DNA of 64,000 nt from Shinella sp. PSBB067 (GCF_016839145.1 NZ_CP069303.1:3332501-3396500); one strand, 5' to 3'. Shown: positions 1 through 11,944, counted from the first letter of the stretch. The notes: a model not told the origin generated them from the letters alone. Program-made: numbers and translations.

Positions 1-331
1 GCGAGCTCGTCGGCCGCCAGAAGCGCCGCCGCTCTCGTTCGATGAGCGGCGTTATAGGCCCAACATTTCTAAGCGTCAACAGGCATGTGACCATTTTTTG
101 AAATTTTCTTCGCAAAGACGCGTTTGCCTTTCATTTGTCAGGTGAGAGGGCTGGATTGCCGGGCATTTTCACCGCAAATGGCGGGAAAGGCCCGGCCCGC
201 CCTCAGATTTTCACAATCCCCGCCTCTAGAGTGTAGGATGGCACCTGCGTCATTTGACTCGCAGGCCCTCCTGCGTGCATCTTCCCGCGCGCAAAACAAG
301 AAAACGGCGATACAGGGCGAAGCATATCGGC
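1..331. other. Intergenic left edge, no gene seen
   Basis: No convincing coding region lies in these first 331 bases. A short open frame here does not resemble a protein and overlaps the start of the M23 peptidase gene. The stretch holds the leftward promoter described separately and the 5' region of the peptidase gene. Confidence 0.6.
51..79 (-). promoter_or_regulatory. Strong sigma70-type promoter reading off the left edge
   Basis: On the minus strand a -35 element TTGACG (79 to 74) is followed by exactly 17 bases and a -10 element TATAAC (56 to 51). This is a near-consensus housekeeping promoter. Transcription would start near position 44 and leave the window to the left. The quality suggests a highly expressed product such as a stable RNA or core gene, but the target is not visible. 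Confidence 0.55.
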
Positions 332-2284
332 ATGACCACCGACCGGAACATGATCCGATCTCTCGGCAATGAACCGCCGATCCTCGCCGACGGGCGCAAG
401 GCGCCCGACCGCCGCGAGATTTCCCTTCGCTGGCTGTCCGGCACCTTCCTGACCGGCATCACCTCCTCGATCCTGATGGGCGTCGCGCTCTTTGCCGCCC
501 TCGACGGGCGCCAGCAGCTCGCCATTCCGGCAGAGGCCTTCGCCGCGCTCGCCCCCCCCAACCAGACGAGCAGGAACGGCGAGACCGCCAAGCGCGGCGA
601 GCGCGTGCTCGAACCGGCCATCGTCGCAAAGCCTTCCGACAAGAAGATCATGGAGATCTCCACCATGATCCACGACGGTGAGAAGGAAGTGGTGCGCCGG
701 CAGCCCTTCGCCCATGTGAAGATGGCGCTTGCCGCCAACCATGCGACGAGCGAGGACTATCCGCGCTTCGATCCGCTGGCGATCTTCTCGACGAACGGCA
801 AGGACGCGGCCCCCGCCTCGCGCATGGGCACGATCTACGGTTCGGACGTCGAATCGGAAGTCGCGCTCCAGACGGATGCCTTCCCGACCGGCGGCTCGGC
901 GCTCGACTATGCCGACCAGATGTCGATCGAGGAGGTCGAGGAGAACGTGCGCACCAACGGCTCGGTGCTGACGGACGGCAGCACGCAGGTCGCGTCCCTC
1001 TATTATGTTGACCCGCAGCGCTTTGCCTCCGACAGCTCCGACATTGACCTGATGGGCCTGACGGCCCGCATCGTCGAGGAGAACATGAGCGTGTCGACCT
1101 TCGATACGCTGACGCCGGACGACACCGAATATGCCGACGACGTGATCCCGGTGCGCCGCGCGGCCGACATCGACGAGATCATGACGGCCGCCGGCTATAC
1201 CAGGGCGCAGGCCGACGATCTCTCCGCCTATCTCGACAGCCAGCTCGGCAGCAAGCAACTGGCCGAGGGCGACGTGCTGCGCATTTGCGTGTCGCAGAAG
1301 GGCAAGGAAGCGAGCATCGTGCGCGCCAGCGTCTATTCGCGCGGCCGCCACGTGGTGACGGCCGCGATCGACGACAGCGGCCGTTTCGTCAGCGGCGCCG
1401 AACCGCCGGTGCTCGATGCGGTGGCGACCGCATTCGACGATGACGGCCGGCCGTCCATCATCGCCGGGCGCGACCTGCCGCGCGTCTATGACGGCATCTA
1501 CCGGGCCGCCCTTTCCTATGGCATGGGCCAGGATATGACGGCCGAGGTCATCCGCATTCTCGCCAGCAACGTCGATTTCCAGGCGCAGCTTCGCCCGACG
1601 GATTCACTCGAGGCGTTCTTCTCCGTCACGGACCAGAACGGCACGACGACGGAGGAGTCCGAAATCCTCTTCCTCGATGCCCGGTTCGGCGACACGGAAA
1701 CCCGGGTGTACCGCTTCCAGGATCCGGAAGACGGCGCCGTGGATTATTACGACGAGGATGGAAAGAGCATCCGGCAATTCCTCCTGCGCAATCCGGTTCC
1801 CAATGGCGTCTTCCGCTCCGGCTTCGGCATGCGGCGTCACCCGATCCTCGGCTTCTCGCGCATGCATACCGGCGTCGACTGGGCCGCGCCGCGCGGCACG
1901 CCGATCATCGCGGCCGGCAACGGCGTGGTCGAGAAGGCGGGCTGGGATTCCGGCGGCTACGGCAACCAGACGCTGATCCGCCATGCCAACGGCTACGTCT
2001 CCTCCTACAACCACCAGAGCGCGATCGCCAAGGGCATCAAGCCGGGCGTTAAGGTACGCCAGGGCCAGGTGATCGGCTTCGTCGGCACGACAGGCCTGTC
2101 CACCGGTCCGCACCTGCACTACGAGCTGATCGTCAACGGCAACAAGGTGGACGCGCTGAAGATCCGCCTGCCCGGCGGCAAGTCTCTGGAGGGCAAGGCC
2201 CTCACCCAGTTCGAGGTCGAGCGCAAGCGCATCGACGACCTGCTCGGTCTCGGCACCTCGACGCAGGTCGCCGAAACCCGCTGA
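332..2284 (+). CDS. M23 family metallopeptidase (LytM-type, membrane-anchored)
   Basis: This is a predicted periplasmic peptidoglycan endopeptidase of the M23 (LytM/lysostaphin) family, 650 residues. A single hydrophobic segment at about residues 33-56 would anchor it in the inner membrane. A long linker follows, then a C-terminal M23 domain with the zinc ligands HTGVD (H512, D516) and HLH (H594, H596), so the active site looks complete. I chose ATG 332; an upstream in-frame start at 254 would add 26 Arg-rich residues of poor quality. The gene is convergent with clpB across a strong bidirectional terminator. In the family, such proteins cleave cross-links in peptidoglycan during growth or division; the exact substrate is inferred. 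Confidence 0.85.
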   Translation: MTTDRNMIRSLGNEPPILADGRKAPDRREISLRWLSGTFLTGITSSILMGVALFAALDGRQQLAIPAEAFAALAPPNQTSRNGETAKRGERVLEPAIVAKPSDKKIMEISTMIHDGEKEVVRRQPFAHVKMALAANHATSEDYPRFDPLAIFSTNGKDAAPASRMGTIYGSDVESEVALQTDAFPTGGSALDYADQMSIEEVEENVRTNGSVLTDGSTQVASLYYVDPQRFASDSSDIDLMGLTARIVEENMSVSTFDTLTPDDTEYADDVIPVRRAADIDEIMTAAGYTRAQADDLSAYLDSQLGSKQLAEGDVLRICVSQKGKEASIVRASVYSRGRHVVTAAIDDSGRFVSGAEPPVLDAVATAFDDDGRPSIIAGRDLPRVYDGIYRAALSYGMGQDMTAEVIRILASNVDFQAQLRPTDSLEAFFSVTDQNGTTTEESEILFLDARFGDTETRVYRFQDPEDGAVDYYDEDGKSIRQFLLRNPVPNGVFRSGFGMRRHPILGFSRMHTGVDWAAPRGTPIIAAGNGVVEKAGWDSGGYGNQTLIRHANGYVSSYNHQSAIAKGIKPGVKVRQGQVIGFVGTTGLSTGPHLHYELIVNGNKVDALKIRLPGGKSLEGKALTQFEVERKRIDDLLGLGTSTQVAETR

Positions 2285-2332
2285 GGCCCGCGTATCCGCC
2301 CTCACGGCGAACGGCAATTCCGTCAGAAACGC

Positions 2333-2366
2333 AAAAAGCGCGGGCCGAAACCCGCGCTTCTTTTTT
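2333..2366. terminator. Bidirectional rho-independent terminator
   Basis: A 9-bp stem AAGCGCGGG (2336-2344) pairs with CCCGCGCTT (2351-2359) around a CCGAAA loop. It is followed by TCTTTTTT on the plus strand and preceded by a run of A on the other side, so it can end both the M23 peptidase transcript and clpB. Confidence 0.85.
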
Positions 2367-2380
2367 ACCCGAATGCTTCC

Positions 2381-4987
<2,607 letters not shown>

Positions 4988-5067
4988 CATCTGCCTCCAT
5001 AACTCGGCCGGCCCATCAGGCACCGGTCGACGATTCAGGATAGGGCTCCCGTCAAGGCGAGCCCTTC

Positions 5068-5097
5068 ATGCGGGTCCCCGGCCGTGCGACCGGTCAA
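5068..5097 (-). promoter_or_regulatory. Possible heat-shock (RpoH) promoter of clpB
   Basis: On the minus strand GGTTGACC, with the hexamer TTGACC at 5097-5092, is followed by 17 bases and CCCGCAT (5074-5068). The -10 resembles the sigma32 CCCCAT-type element and the gene behind it is a classic heat-shock gene. The match is imperfect, so this is inference. Confidence 0.35.
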
Positions 5098-5194
5098 CCG
5101 CCTGAAGCGAATATGGTGGAGGCATTTTCGGAATTAAAGGGGAACTTCCGGCAGCCGGGAACAGATTTTTCGAGGCCCGCCTGCGCAAACGCAA

Positions 5195-5217
5195 GAACCC
5201 GGCACAGGGCCGGGTTC
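5195..5217 (-). terminator. Terminator-like hairpin after the DUF4167 gene
   Basis: A 9-bp perfect stem GAACCCGGC (5195-5203) and GCCGGGTTC (5209-5217) with a 5-base loop lies 25 bases beyond the stop of the leftward DUF4167 gene. On the minus strand it is followed by TTGCGTTT, a weak T tract. Confidence 0.6.
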
Positions 5218-5241
5218 CTCGACTGGTCGGCGGAGCGAATC

Positions 5242-5895
5242 CTATTCCGAAGCGGCTTCGAGCGCGGGGGCGTCATCGCCCGAAGGCTGGCCGTCTCCCT
5301 CGCCCGCCTGGCCTTCGCCGCGACGCGGACGGCGCGGGCGGGCAGCGTTGCGGCGACGCGGCGCACGGCCACCGGCCGGTGCTGCGGCTTCCTCTTCGAG
5401 CGCGACTTCCGCCGGGGTGCCTTCGATCACCGGCTGCGGGCCGGAACCGTCGACGACGACGGGCTGCTCGACGGGCGCGGCGGCAGCCGGTGCCTGGTCC
5501 TCGACGGGCGTCGAATCGATCTCGTCGGGATCGCGGTCGAAACCGTCGCGATCGTTGAAGTCGCCGCGGTCGGAATTGTCGGAGCGCTCTTCACGCGGGA
5601 AGCGTTCCTGCATCTGCGCCTGGGCGGCGGCAATGATGCGGTTGTAGTGCTCGGCGTGCTGAAGATAGTTTTCCGCCATGACGCGGTCGCCGGCGCTCTG
5701 GGCGTCGCGGGCAAGCGCTGCGTACTTCTCGGCGATATGCTGGGCCGTGCCCCTGATCTTCACGTCCGGACCCGAGCTGTCATAGGTCCGCGTGAGGGGA
5801 TTGCCGCCCTTGCGGTGGCTGTTGTTGCTATTGTTGTTGTTATTATTGTTATTGTTACGCCCGCGGCCGCGCTTGTTTTGCTGTCCTGGCCTCAT
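5242..5895 (-). CDS. DUF4167 domain-containing protein, Asn-rich N-terminus
   Basis: A 217-residue protein of the DUF4167 family, which is widespread in Rhizobiales and of unknown function. The N-terminus is basic (GRGR) and carries an Asn tract: nine Asn at residues 14-22, Ser, then two more. A helical conserved block (about residues 45-105) follows, containing IAEKYAALARDAQSAGDR and a Tyr/His-rich YLQHAEHYNRI stretch. The remainder is low-complexity, acidic then Pro/Ala/Arg-rich. No signal peptide or membrane segment is visible, so it is probably cytoplasmic. The ATG at 5895 follows AGGTGAG. The basic, disordered ends would fit nucleic-acid or ribosome association, but that is speculation. 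Confidence 0.85.
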   Translation of the reverse strand: MRPGQQNKRGRGRNNNNNNNNNSNNSHRKGGNPLTRTYDSSGPDVKIRGTAQHIAEKYAALARDAQSAGDRVMAENYLQHAEHYNRIIAAAQAQMQERFPREERSDNSDRGDFNDRDGFDRDPDEIDSTPVEDQAPAAAAPVEQPVVVDGSGPQPVIEGTPAEVALEEEAAAPAGGRAPRRRNAARPRRPRRGEGQAGEGDGQPSGDDAPALEAASE

Positions 5896-6227
5896 ATGTC
5901 ACTCACCTAACGTATCGTGGTATCGATGATTCATGTGTCTGCAAGCCTGATCGGGACACGCCAGATCAAGCATCCTTACCCGCGGGCAAACCACGCCGGT
6001 CGGTGGTCCTGTCGCCGTAAGACGTCAAATTAACAGGTACCCGCACAGGGCAGTCTTCAACCCTAGCAACTCTTCGAGAGAGCAATCCTCGCGATCGGGT
6101 CATACAGGAGCAAATCCCTGTGGCATGACCTCTTGCCCAGTGCGTGGCCGCAAACTATCCCGCTTCCTTCACAATTCCAAGCCTTTTCTTTGCGGCTTCG
6201 GAATTTGCTTCGCCTGTGCAAGGAAAT
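5896..6227. other. Intergenic region between prmC and the DUF4167 gene
   Basis: No gene is supported in this 332-base gap; short frames read across it but lack recognisable proteins. It must hold the end of the prmC transcript and the leader of the DUF4167 gene. An imperfect inverted repeat, AATTCCAAGCC (6173-6183) with GGCTTCGGAATT (6194-6205), lies just past the prmC stop but has no T tract. Confidence 0.5.
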
Positions 6228-7097
6228 TTACACAGTCCATGCATTTGCGAAGACGAGAACGCGGTCGTTGCCGCCGAGATCCTGCACCGCCTCGATACGC
6301 GCAAAACCGTGTTCGCGCATGATCGCGGTGACCTGATCCTTCTGGTCGTAACCGATCTCGTAAGCCACCAGGCCGTTTTCCCGAAGATGAGCATCCGCCC
6401 CCGCCGCGATGGCCCGATAGGCATCCAGCCCGTCGTCTCCGCCATCCAGCGCCAGGATCGGATCGTGGAGCCGGACGTCCTCGTCCAGCGTTCCGATCAC
6501 GGAGCGGACGATATAGGGTGGATTTGACACGATGATGTCGAAGGCCCCGGTCACGGCTGCAAACCAGTCGCTCTCGACCGTCTCGAAGCGGCCGGCGACC
6601 CCATTGATGTCGGCATTGCGCCGCGCCGTTTCAAGGGCCCCGGCCGAAAGATCGGCGCCGATCCCGGTCGCGCCGGGCACGAGGTCGAGCAAGGCAAGGC
6701 AGATCGCGCCGGTTCCCGTGCCGAGATCGAGGATCCGGCAGCCGCCGCCCGCGACCATTCTCAACGCATGGGGCACGAGCGCATCGACGAGGACTTCCGT
6801 ATCCGGCCTCGGCTCCAACGTTTCGGGGGAGAGCATGAGGTCGAGCCGCGAAAAGGCCCGGTGGCCGAGGATGCGGTGCACTGGCTCGCGCGCCACGCGC
6901 CGCGCCAATGCATCCTCGATCATCGCTCTTTCGGACGCATCCAGCAGGCGCGCGCCATCGGTGACGAAGGCGGTGGAGGAAAGCTTGAGAAGGCCGGCGA
7001 TCAGCAGCCGCGCATCCTGCGCTCCATCCGCAATGCCCGCCGCGCAAAGCCGGCGCCGCGCCGACGCCAGCGTTTCGGCGAGCGTCACGCCGCTCAT
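6228..7097 (-). CDS. prmC: Peptide chain release factor N5-glutamine methyltransferase
   Basis: PrmC methylates the glutamine of the GGQ motif in release factors RF1 and RF2, using S-adenosylmethionine, and so raises termination efficiency. The 289-residue product has the N-terminal helical release-factor-binding domain, a Rossmann SAM-binding loop ([14 protein letters not shown], about residues 122-135), and the catalytic NPPY motif (SNPPYIV). Length is normal. Its ATG overlaps the prfA stop by four bases (ATGA), so enzyme and substrate are translationally coupled in one leftward operon. Confidence 0.96.
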   Translation of the reverse strand: MSGVTLAETLASARRRLCAAGIADGAQDARLLIAGLLKLSSTAFVTDGARLLDASERAMIEDALARRVAREPVHRILGHRAFSRLDLMLSPETLEPRPDTEVLVDALVPHALRMVAGGGCRILDLGTGTGAICLALLDLVPGATGIGADLSAGALETARRNADINGVAGRFETVESDWFAAVTGAFDIIVSNPPYIVRSVIGTLDEDVRLHDPILALDGGDDGLDAYRAIAAGADAHLRENGLVAYEIGYDQKDQVTAIMREHGFARIEAVQDLGGNDRVLVFANAWTV

Positions 7098-8176
7098 CGG
7101 CCCTGTTCGCCGAGCTGCGCCAACTGGCCGGCCTGATAGTCCGCCAGCAGCGCATCGACCACTTCGTCGATTTCGCCGATCATCATCCGGTCGAGCTTGT
7201 AGAGCGTCAGGTTGATGCGGTGATCGGTGACGCGGCCCTGCGGGAAATTGTAGGTGCGGATGCGCTCCGAACGGTCGCCCGAGCCGACCTGGCTCTTGCG
7301 GTCGGCCGAGCGCTCGCTGTCGGCGCGCTGACGCTCCATGTCGTAGAGCCGCGAACGCAGGATCTGCATGGCCTTGGCGCGGTTCTGGTGCTGCGACTTT
7401 TCCGAGCTCGTCACGACGAGGCCCGTCGGCAGGTGGGTGATTCGCACGGCCGAGTCCGTCGTGTTGACGTGCTGACCGCCGGCACCGGAGGAACGCATCG
7501 TGTCGATGCGGATATCCTCGGCGCGGATCTCGATGTCGATCTCTTCCGCCTCCGGCAGCACGGCGACCGTGGCGGCAGAGGTATGGATGCGCCCGCTCGC
7601 CTCCGTCTCCGGAACGCGCTGCACGCGGTGCACGCCCGATTCGAACTTCAGCTTGGCGAAGACGCCGCGCCCGGTGATCGTCGCGATGATTTCCTTGAAG
7701 CCGCCCGCTTCCCCCTCGCTGGAGGAGATGACCTCGACCTTCCAGCCATGCGCGGCGGCATAGCGTTCGTACATGCGGAAAAGGTCGCCGGCAAACAGCG
7801 CCGCCTCGGAGCCGCCCGTGCCGGCGCGGATTTCGAGGATCGCGCTCTTCTCGTCGGCGGCATCCTTCGGGAGAAGCAGGATCTGCATCTCCTTTTCGAG
7901 GCCCTCGAGACGCTCCTTCAGGTCCGGCAGCTCCATTTCCGCAAGGTCGCGCATCTCGCGGTCCGTCGCCTTGTCGGCGAGTAGCACCTCCAGATCGGCG
8001 ATCTCGCCACCCACCTTCTCGTATTCACGCACCTTCGCCACGACGGGCTGCAGCTCGGAATATTCGGAGGCAAGACGCACATAGGTCTCCGAATCCGGCC
8101 CCGCCGACATGCGCGCCTCGATCTCGCCGAAACGGCGTTCGAGTTCGCGCATCTTTTCAACGGGAAGCTTCGCCAC
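7094..8176 (-). CDS. prfA: Peptide chain release factor 1
   Basis: RF1 recognises UAA and UAG stop codons and triggers peptide release on the ribosome. The 360-residue product has the recognition segment [20 protein letters not shown], where PET fills the PxT anticodon-like position, and the catalytic GGQ loop ([16 protein letters not shown], about residue 230). The start codon is GTG at 8176, supported by GGAG seven bases upstream and by the usual [13 protein letters not shown] N-terminus. It lies 22 bases downstream of ptsP and overlaps prmC. Confidence 0.97.
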   Translation of the reverse strand: MAKLPVEKMRELERRFGEIEARMSAGPDSETYVRLASEYSELQPVVAKVREYEKVGGEIADLEVLLADKATDREMRDLAEMELPDLKERLEGLEKEMQILLLPKDAADEKSAILEIRAGTGGSEAALFAGDLFRMYERYAAAHGWKVEVISSSEGEAGGFKEIIATITGRGVFAKLKFESGVHRVQRVPETEASGRIHTSAATVAVLPEAEEIDIEIRAEDIRIDTMRSSGAGGQHVNTTDSAVRITHLPTGLVVTSSEKSQHQNRAKAMQILRSRLYDMERQRADSERSADRKSQVGSGDRSERIRTYNFPQGRVTDHRINLTLYKLDRMMIGEIDEVVDALLADYQAGQLAQLGEQGR

Positions 8177-8198
8177 CGTTCAACTCCAGTCCAGGTCT

Positions 8199-10466
8199 TT
8201 AAAGCGGAATGCCGTTCTCGGCCGCAAAGTCGGTGAGAATCTGGCGAATGGACGCCGTCGGCTTCAAATCGTCGATGGCCGGCGTCAGCACCGCTTCCAG
8301 CTTGCCCGCATCGAGCGCCAGCAGCATCGACTTCACCGGCCCGATCGCCGCCGGCGACATGGAGACCGAACGGAAGCCGATGCCGAGCAGCGCCATCGCC
8401 GAGATCGGCTTGCTCGCCATCTCGCCGCAGAGCGTCACGGATGTGTCGTTGCGAATGCCGGCGCGCACGATGTCGCGCAGGATGCGCAGGAACGGCCTGC
8501 CGAGCGTGTCGAAACGGTCGGAGACGCGGGCATTGCCCCGGTCCACCGCCATGGCGAACTGGAAGAGGTCGTTCGAGCCGACCGAGACGAAATCGACCTC
8601 GGCCATCAGCTCGTCGAGCTGCCAGAGCAGCGACGGCACTTCCAGCATGGCGCCGAACTGCAGCTTCTTCGGCAACTGCTCGCCGAGCTTGGACTGGCGC
8701 TGGATCTCTTTCTGCAGGAGGTCGCGGACCTCCCGGAGCTCGGAAACCTCCGTCACCATCGGCAGCATCAGCCGCAGATCGGCCCCGGCCGTCGCCCGCA
8801 GCATGGCGCGAAGCTGGGTGCGCAGAAGGCCCGGCCGGTCGAGCGACAGGCGGATGGCGCGCCAGCCGAGCGCCGGGTTCTCCTCCTCCGCCGCGCGGAA
8901 ATAGGGCACGACCTTGTCGCCACCGATATCGAGCGTGCGGAAGGTGACGGGACGCCCGCCCGCATGCTTCAGCACATTGCGGTAGAAGGCTTCCTGCTCC
9001 TCCGCCTTCGGCATGGTCGAGGCGATCATGAACTGGAGCTCGGTGCGGAAGAGGCCGATGCCGGACGCACCCGATTCGTTGAGATGCGGCAGGTCGACCA
9101 GAAGGCCGGCATTCATCTGGAGATTGATCTCGCAGCCGTCCTTCGTGACCGGCTCGACGGCCCGCAGCGCCCGGTACTGCTCCTGCCGGCGGGCGCGGAA
9201 GCGCACCTTCTCCTCGTAGGAGCGCTGGAGATCGGGCAGCGGCCGCAGATGCACGCGCGCGTCGTCGCCGTCGACGATGATCGGATCGCCGTTTTCCGCA
9301 AGCGCCACCGCGCCGGCCGCCTGGCCGACGACCGGAATGCCCATGGCCCGCGCGACGATCACCACATGGCTCGTCACCGCGCCTTCTTCCAGCACGAGGC
9401 CGCGCACGTTCTCGCGCGGATAGTCGAGAAGCTCGGCCGCACCCATGGCGCGCGCGACGACGATCGCGTCGTTGGGGAAGCTGCTCGCCGAAAGCTTGGC
9501 GCCATAGCCGGTAAGCTGGCGCAGGAGGCGGTTCGCAAGATCGTCAAAATCGTGCATGCGCTCGCGCAGATAGGGATCCGTCAGGCGGATCATCCGCGCC
9601 TTGGTCTCGCTCTGCACCCGCTCGACCGCCGCTTCCGCCGTCAGGCCGTTGCGGATCGCCTCTTCGAGCTTCCGCACCCAGCCGCGGTCATGGGCGAACA
9701 TGCGGTAGGTCTCCAGCACCTCGCGGTGCTCGCCCTCCATGGAAATCTCGCGGCGCGACAGCATGTCGTCGATGGAGATGCGCAGCGAACCGAGCGCCTC
9801 GGCGAGACGGCCGAGCTCATGCTCGGAATCCTCGTTGAGGAGGTTCGTGACGACGATGCGCGGCTCGTGCAGCACGACATAGCCGAGGCCGATGCCCTCG
9901 CCGAAGCTCGAACCCTCGATGCCGACGGGACGGGAAAGGTCGAGCTCGAGGCCTGGCTTGGTGAGCTTCTTCAGCTCGCCGGTCGCCACCATCTCGGCGA
10001 TCACCATCGCCGTCGTTTCGAGCGCCTCGACCTCGTCCTCGCGGTAGGTGCGGCTTGCCTTGTTCTGCACGACGAGAACGCCGAGCGCCCGGCCGGTGCG
10101 CAGGATCGGAACGCCGAGGAAGGAGTGATAGATCTCCTCGCCCGTTTCCGGCAGATAGGTGAAGGCGGGGTGCGACTGGGCGTCGGAAAGGTTCAGCGGC
10201 CGCGCGGAGGCCGCGATGGTGCCGACGAGGCCCTGGCCCATCTTGAGCTGGGCAAGGTGGACGGCGCCGGGATTGAGGCCTTCGGTGGCATAGAGTTCGA
10301 GAACGCCGTCGGAGCGCAGCACATAGACGGAACACACCTCCGCGACCATGTTCTGCGCGATCTGGCGCACGATCTGGTCAAGGCGCTCCTGCGGCTCGAG
10401 CGGCTCCGCCATCAGTTCGCGCAGCCGCTTGAGAAGAACGCGCGGACCCGCGGAGAGGTCTCTCAT
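8199..10466 (-). CDS. ptsP: Nitrogen PTS enzyme I (phosphoenolpyruvate-protein phosphotransferase PtsP)
   Basis: EI-Ntr takes phosphate from phosphoenolpyruvate and passes it to NPr and EIIA-Ntr. This is a regulatory chain linking nitrogen state to K+ uptake, polyhydroxybutyrate and stress responses, not sugar import. The 755-residue product has an N-terminal GAF domain (about 20-165), which in Sinorhizobium senses glutamine. It then has the phospho-His domain with TSHVVIVARAMGIPVVG (active His near residue 350), and a PEP-binding TIM barrel with the CGEMASKP motif near the end. I trimmed 47 upstream codons: ATG 10466 gives the typical MRDLSAGPRVLL start and has GGGAG upstream. It sits between lysC and prfA. 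Confidence 0.95.
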   Translation of the reverse strand: MRDLSAGPRVLLKRLRELMAEPLEPQERLDQIVRQIAQNMVAEVCSVYVLRSDGVLELYATEGLNPGAVHLAQLKMGQGLVGTIAASARPLNLSDAQSHPAFTYLPETGEEIYHSFLGVPILRTGRALGVLVVQNKASRTYREDEVEALETTAMVIAEMVATGELKKLTKPGLELDLSRPVGIEGSSFGEGIGLGYVVLHEPRIVVTNLLNEDSEHELGRLAEALGSLRISIDDMLSRREISMEGEHREVLETYRMFAHDRGWVRKLEEAIRNGLTAEAAVERVQSETKARMIRLTDPYLRERMHDFDDLANRLLRQLTGYGAKLSASSFPNDAIVVARAMGAAELLDYPRENVRGLVLEEGAVTSHVVIVARAMGIPVVGQAAGAVALAENGDPIIVDGDDARVHLRPLPDLQRSYEEKVRFRARRQEQYRALRAVEPVTKDGCEINLQMNAGLLVDLPHLNESGASGIGLFRTELQFMIASTMPKAEEQEAFYRNVLKHAGGRPVTFRTLDIGGDKVVPYFRAAEEENPALGWRAIRLSLDRPGLLRTQLRAMLRATAGADLRLMLPMVTEVSELREVRDLLQKEIQRQSKLGEQLPKKLQFGAMLEVPSLLWQLDELMAEVDFVSVGSNDLFQFAMAVDRGNARVSDRFDTLGRPFLRILRDIVRAGIRNDTSVTLCGEMASKPISAMALLGIGFRSVSMSPAAIGPVKSMLLALDAGKLEAVLTPAIDDLKPTASIRQILTDFAAENGIPL

Positions 10467-10496
10467 CGCGTGGCGTCTCCCGAAAATGACGTTACC

Positions 10497-10520
10497 CACC
10501 GGCGCAGGCCCGCGCCGGTG
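10497..10520 (-). terminator. Hairpin between lysC and ptsP
   Basis: A perfect 9-bp stem CACCGGCGC (10497-10505) with GCGCCGGTG (10512-10520) and a six-base loop sits between the lysC stop and the ptsP start. There is no T tract, so it may be a partial terminator or an mRNA processing or stability element. Confidence 0.4.
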
Positions 10521-10551
10521 ATCATGAGATCGGCGCCGAGTCGGCCGGTCC

Positions 10552-11826
10552 CTACTTCTTATCGAGACCGTAGACGGAATGCAAAGTCCGAACGGCCAGT
10601 TCCGCATAGGGGCCGTCGATCAGGATGGAAATCTTGATCTCGGAGGTGGTGATGGCCTTGATGTTGATGCCCTTGTCGGCAAGCGCGCGGAAGGCCGAGG
10701 CGGCGACGCCCGCATGGCTGCGCATGCCGATGCCGATGACCGAAACCTTCACGAGGCCCGTCTCGTGCTGGATCACGTCGAAGCCGACCTGTTCCTTGGC
10801 GGCTTCGAGAACCTTGATCGCCTTCTCCATGTCGCCCGAGGGAACGGTGAAGGTCATGTCGGTCTTCGAACCGTCCTCGGAAATGTTCTGGACGATCATG
10901 TCGACATTGATATGGGATTCGGCCAGCGGGCCGAAGATCGCGGCCGAAACGCCCGGCCGGTCGGCGACGCGGCGGAGCGAGATCTGCGCTTCATCCTTGG
11001 CATAGGCAATGCCCGTTACGACTTCCTGTTCCACGATCTCTTCCTCATCACAAATCAGCGTACCGGGCGGGTTCAGAAGATCGCCCATGCCCGGCGCATC
11101 GGGATCCTCGAAAGAGGAGCGAACGAAGGTGCGCACCTTGTGCACCATGGCAAGCTCGACCGAGCGCACCTGAAGGACCTTGGCGCCGAGCGAGGCCATT
11201 TCGAGCATTTCCTCGAAGGCGATCTTCTTGAGGCGGCGGGCCTTCGGCTCGATGCGCGGGTCGGTCGTGTAGACGCCGTCGACATCGGTATAGATATCGC
11301 AGCGGTCCGCCTTGACGGCGGCGGCGATGGCGACGGCGGAGGTATCCGAGCCGCCGCGGCCGAGCGTCGCGACGCGGTTGTCCGGGCCGAGACCCTGGAA
11401 GCCGGCGACGACGGCGACCTGGCCCTCGCCCATGCGGCGGATCATTTCCGCGCCGTCGATGTCGAGGATGCGGGCGGCGCCGTGGGCGTTGTCGGTGCGG
11501 ATCGGGATCTGCCAGCCCTGCCAGGAGCGGGCATTGATGCCCATCGACTGGAGCGCGATGGCAAGAAGCCCGGCGGTCACGAGTTCGCCCGAGGCGACGA
11601 TGGCGTCGTATTCGCGCGCATCGTAGAAGGGCGAGTTCGCGCCCGTGACCTTCGGCATGTTCTGCACCCAGGCGACGAGCTCGTTGGTCTTGCCGGACAT
11701 GGCCGACACGACGACGGCGACCTCGTGGCCGGCTTCGACCTCGCGTTTCACATGGCGGGCCACATTGTGGATACGGTCGAGGTCAGCGACGGACGTTCCG
11801 CCGAATTTCATCACGATGCGTGCCAT
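10552..11826 (-). CDS. lysC: Aspartate kinase
   Basis: Aspartokinase phosphorylates aspartate, the committed step to lysine, threonine, methionine and diaminopimelate. The 424-residue product starts with the substrate-binding KFGGTSV (residues 7-13). It has the amino-acid kinase core with LGRGGSDTSAVA, and ends in two ACT domains (about 265-420), the usual site of feedback control by lysine and/or threonine. Length fits the class with fused ACT domains. The ATG at 11826 has no strong Shine-Dalgarno. The leader carries a strong hairpin and a palindrome listed separately. ptsP follows on the same strand after 85 bases. Confidence 0.96.
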   Translation of the reverse strand: MARIVMKFGGTSVADLDRIHNVARHVKREVEAGHEVAVVVSAMSGKTNELVAWVQNMPKVTGANSPFYDAREYDAIVASGELVTAGLLAIALQSMGINARSWQGWQIPIRTDNAHGAARILDIDGAEMIRRMGEGQVAVVAGFQGLGPDNRVATLGRGGSDTSAVAIAAAVKADRCDIYTDVDGVYTTDPRIEPKARRLKKIAFEEMLEMASLGAKVLQVRSVELAMVHKVRTFVRSSFEDPDAPGMGDLLNPPGTLICDEEEIVEQEVVTGIAYAKDEAQISLRRVADRPGVSAAIFGPLAESHINVDMIVQNISEDGSKTDMTFTVPSGDMEKAIKVLEAAKEQVGFDVIQHETGLVKVSVIGIGMRSHAGVAASAFRALADKGINIKAITTSEIKISILIDGPYAELAVRTLHSVYGLDKK

Positions 11827-11873
11827 GGGTGTACCGCTATTCCAGATAGTCGCGCGAGCGCGCGGGAGAAACC

Positions 11874-11900
11874 GCGGGGTCTCTTAGCGGAAGACCCCGC
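11874..11900 (-). promoter_or_regulatory. Hairpin in the lysC leader
   Basis: A perfect 9-bp inverted repeat GCGGGGTCT (11874-11882) and AGACCCCGC (11892-11900), loop nine bases, lies 48 bases upstream of the lysC start. No T tract follows, and the layout does not resemble a lysine riboswitch. It could affect mRNA stability or translation. Confidence 0.4.
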
Positions 11901-11926
11901 ACAGCGCAATGCATGGTTTCCGCAAA

Positions 11927-11944
11927 CTGTACCAATCGGTACGG
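11927..11944. promoter_or_regulatory. Palindrome upstream of lysC, possible operator
   Basis: CTGTACC-AATC-GGTACGG is a near-perfect dyad with core GTACC/GGTAC at 11929-11933 and 11938-11942. It lies about 100 bases before lysC. Size and symmetry suit a TetR-like operator, but no regulator is adjacent. Confidence 0.3.
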
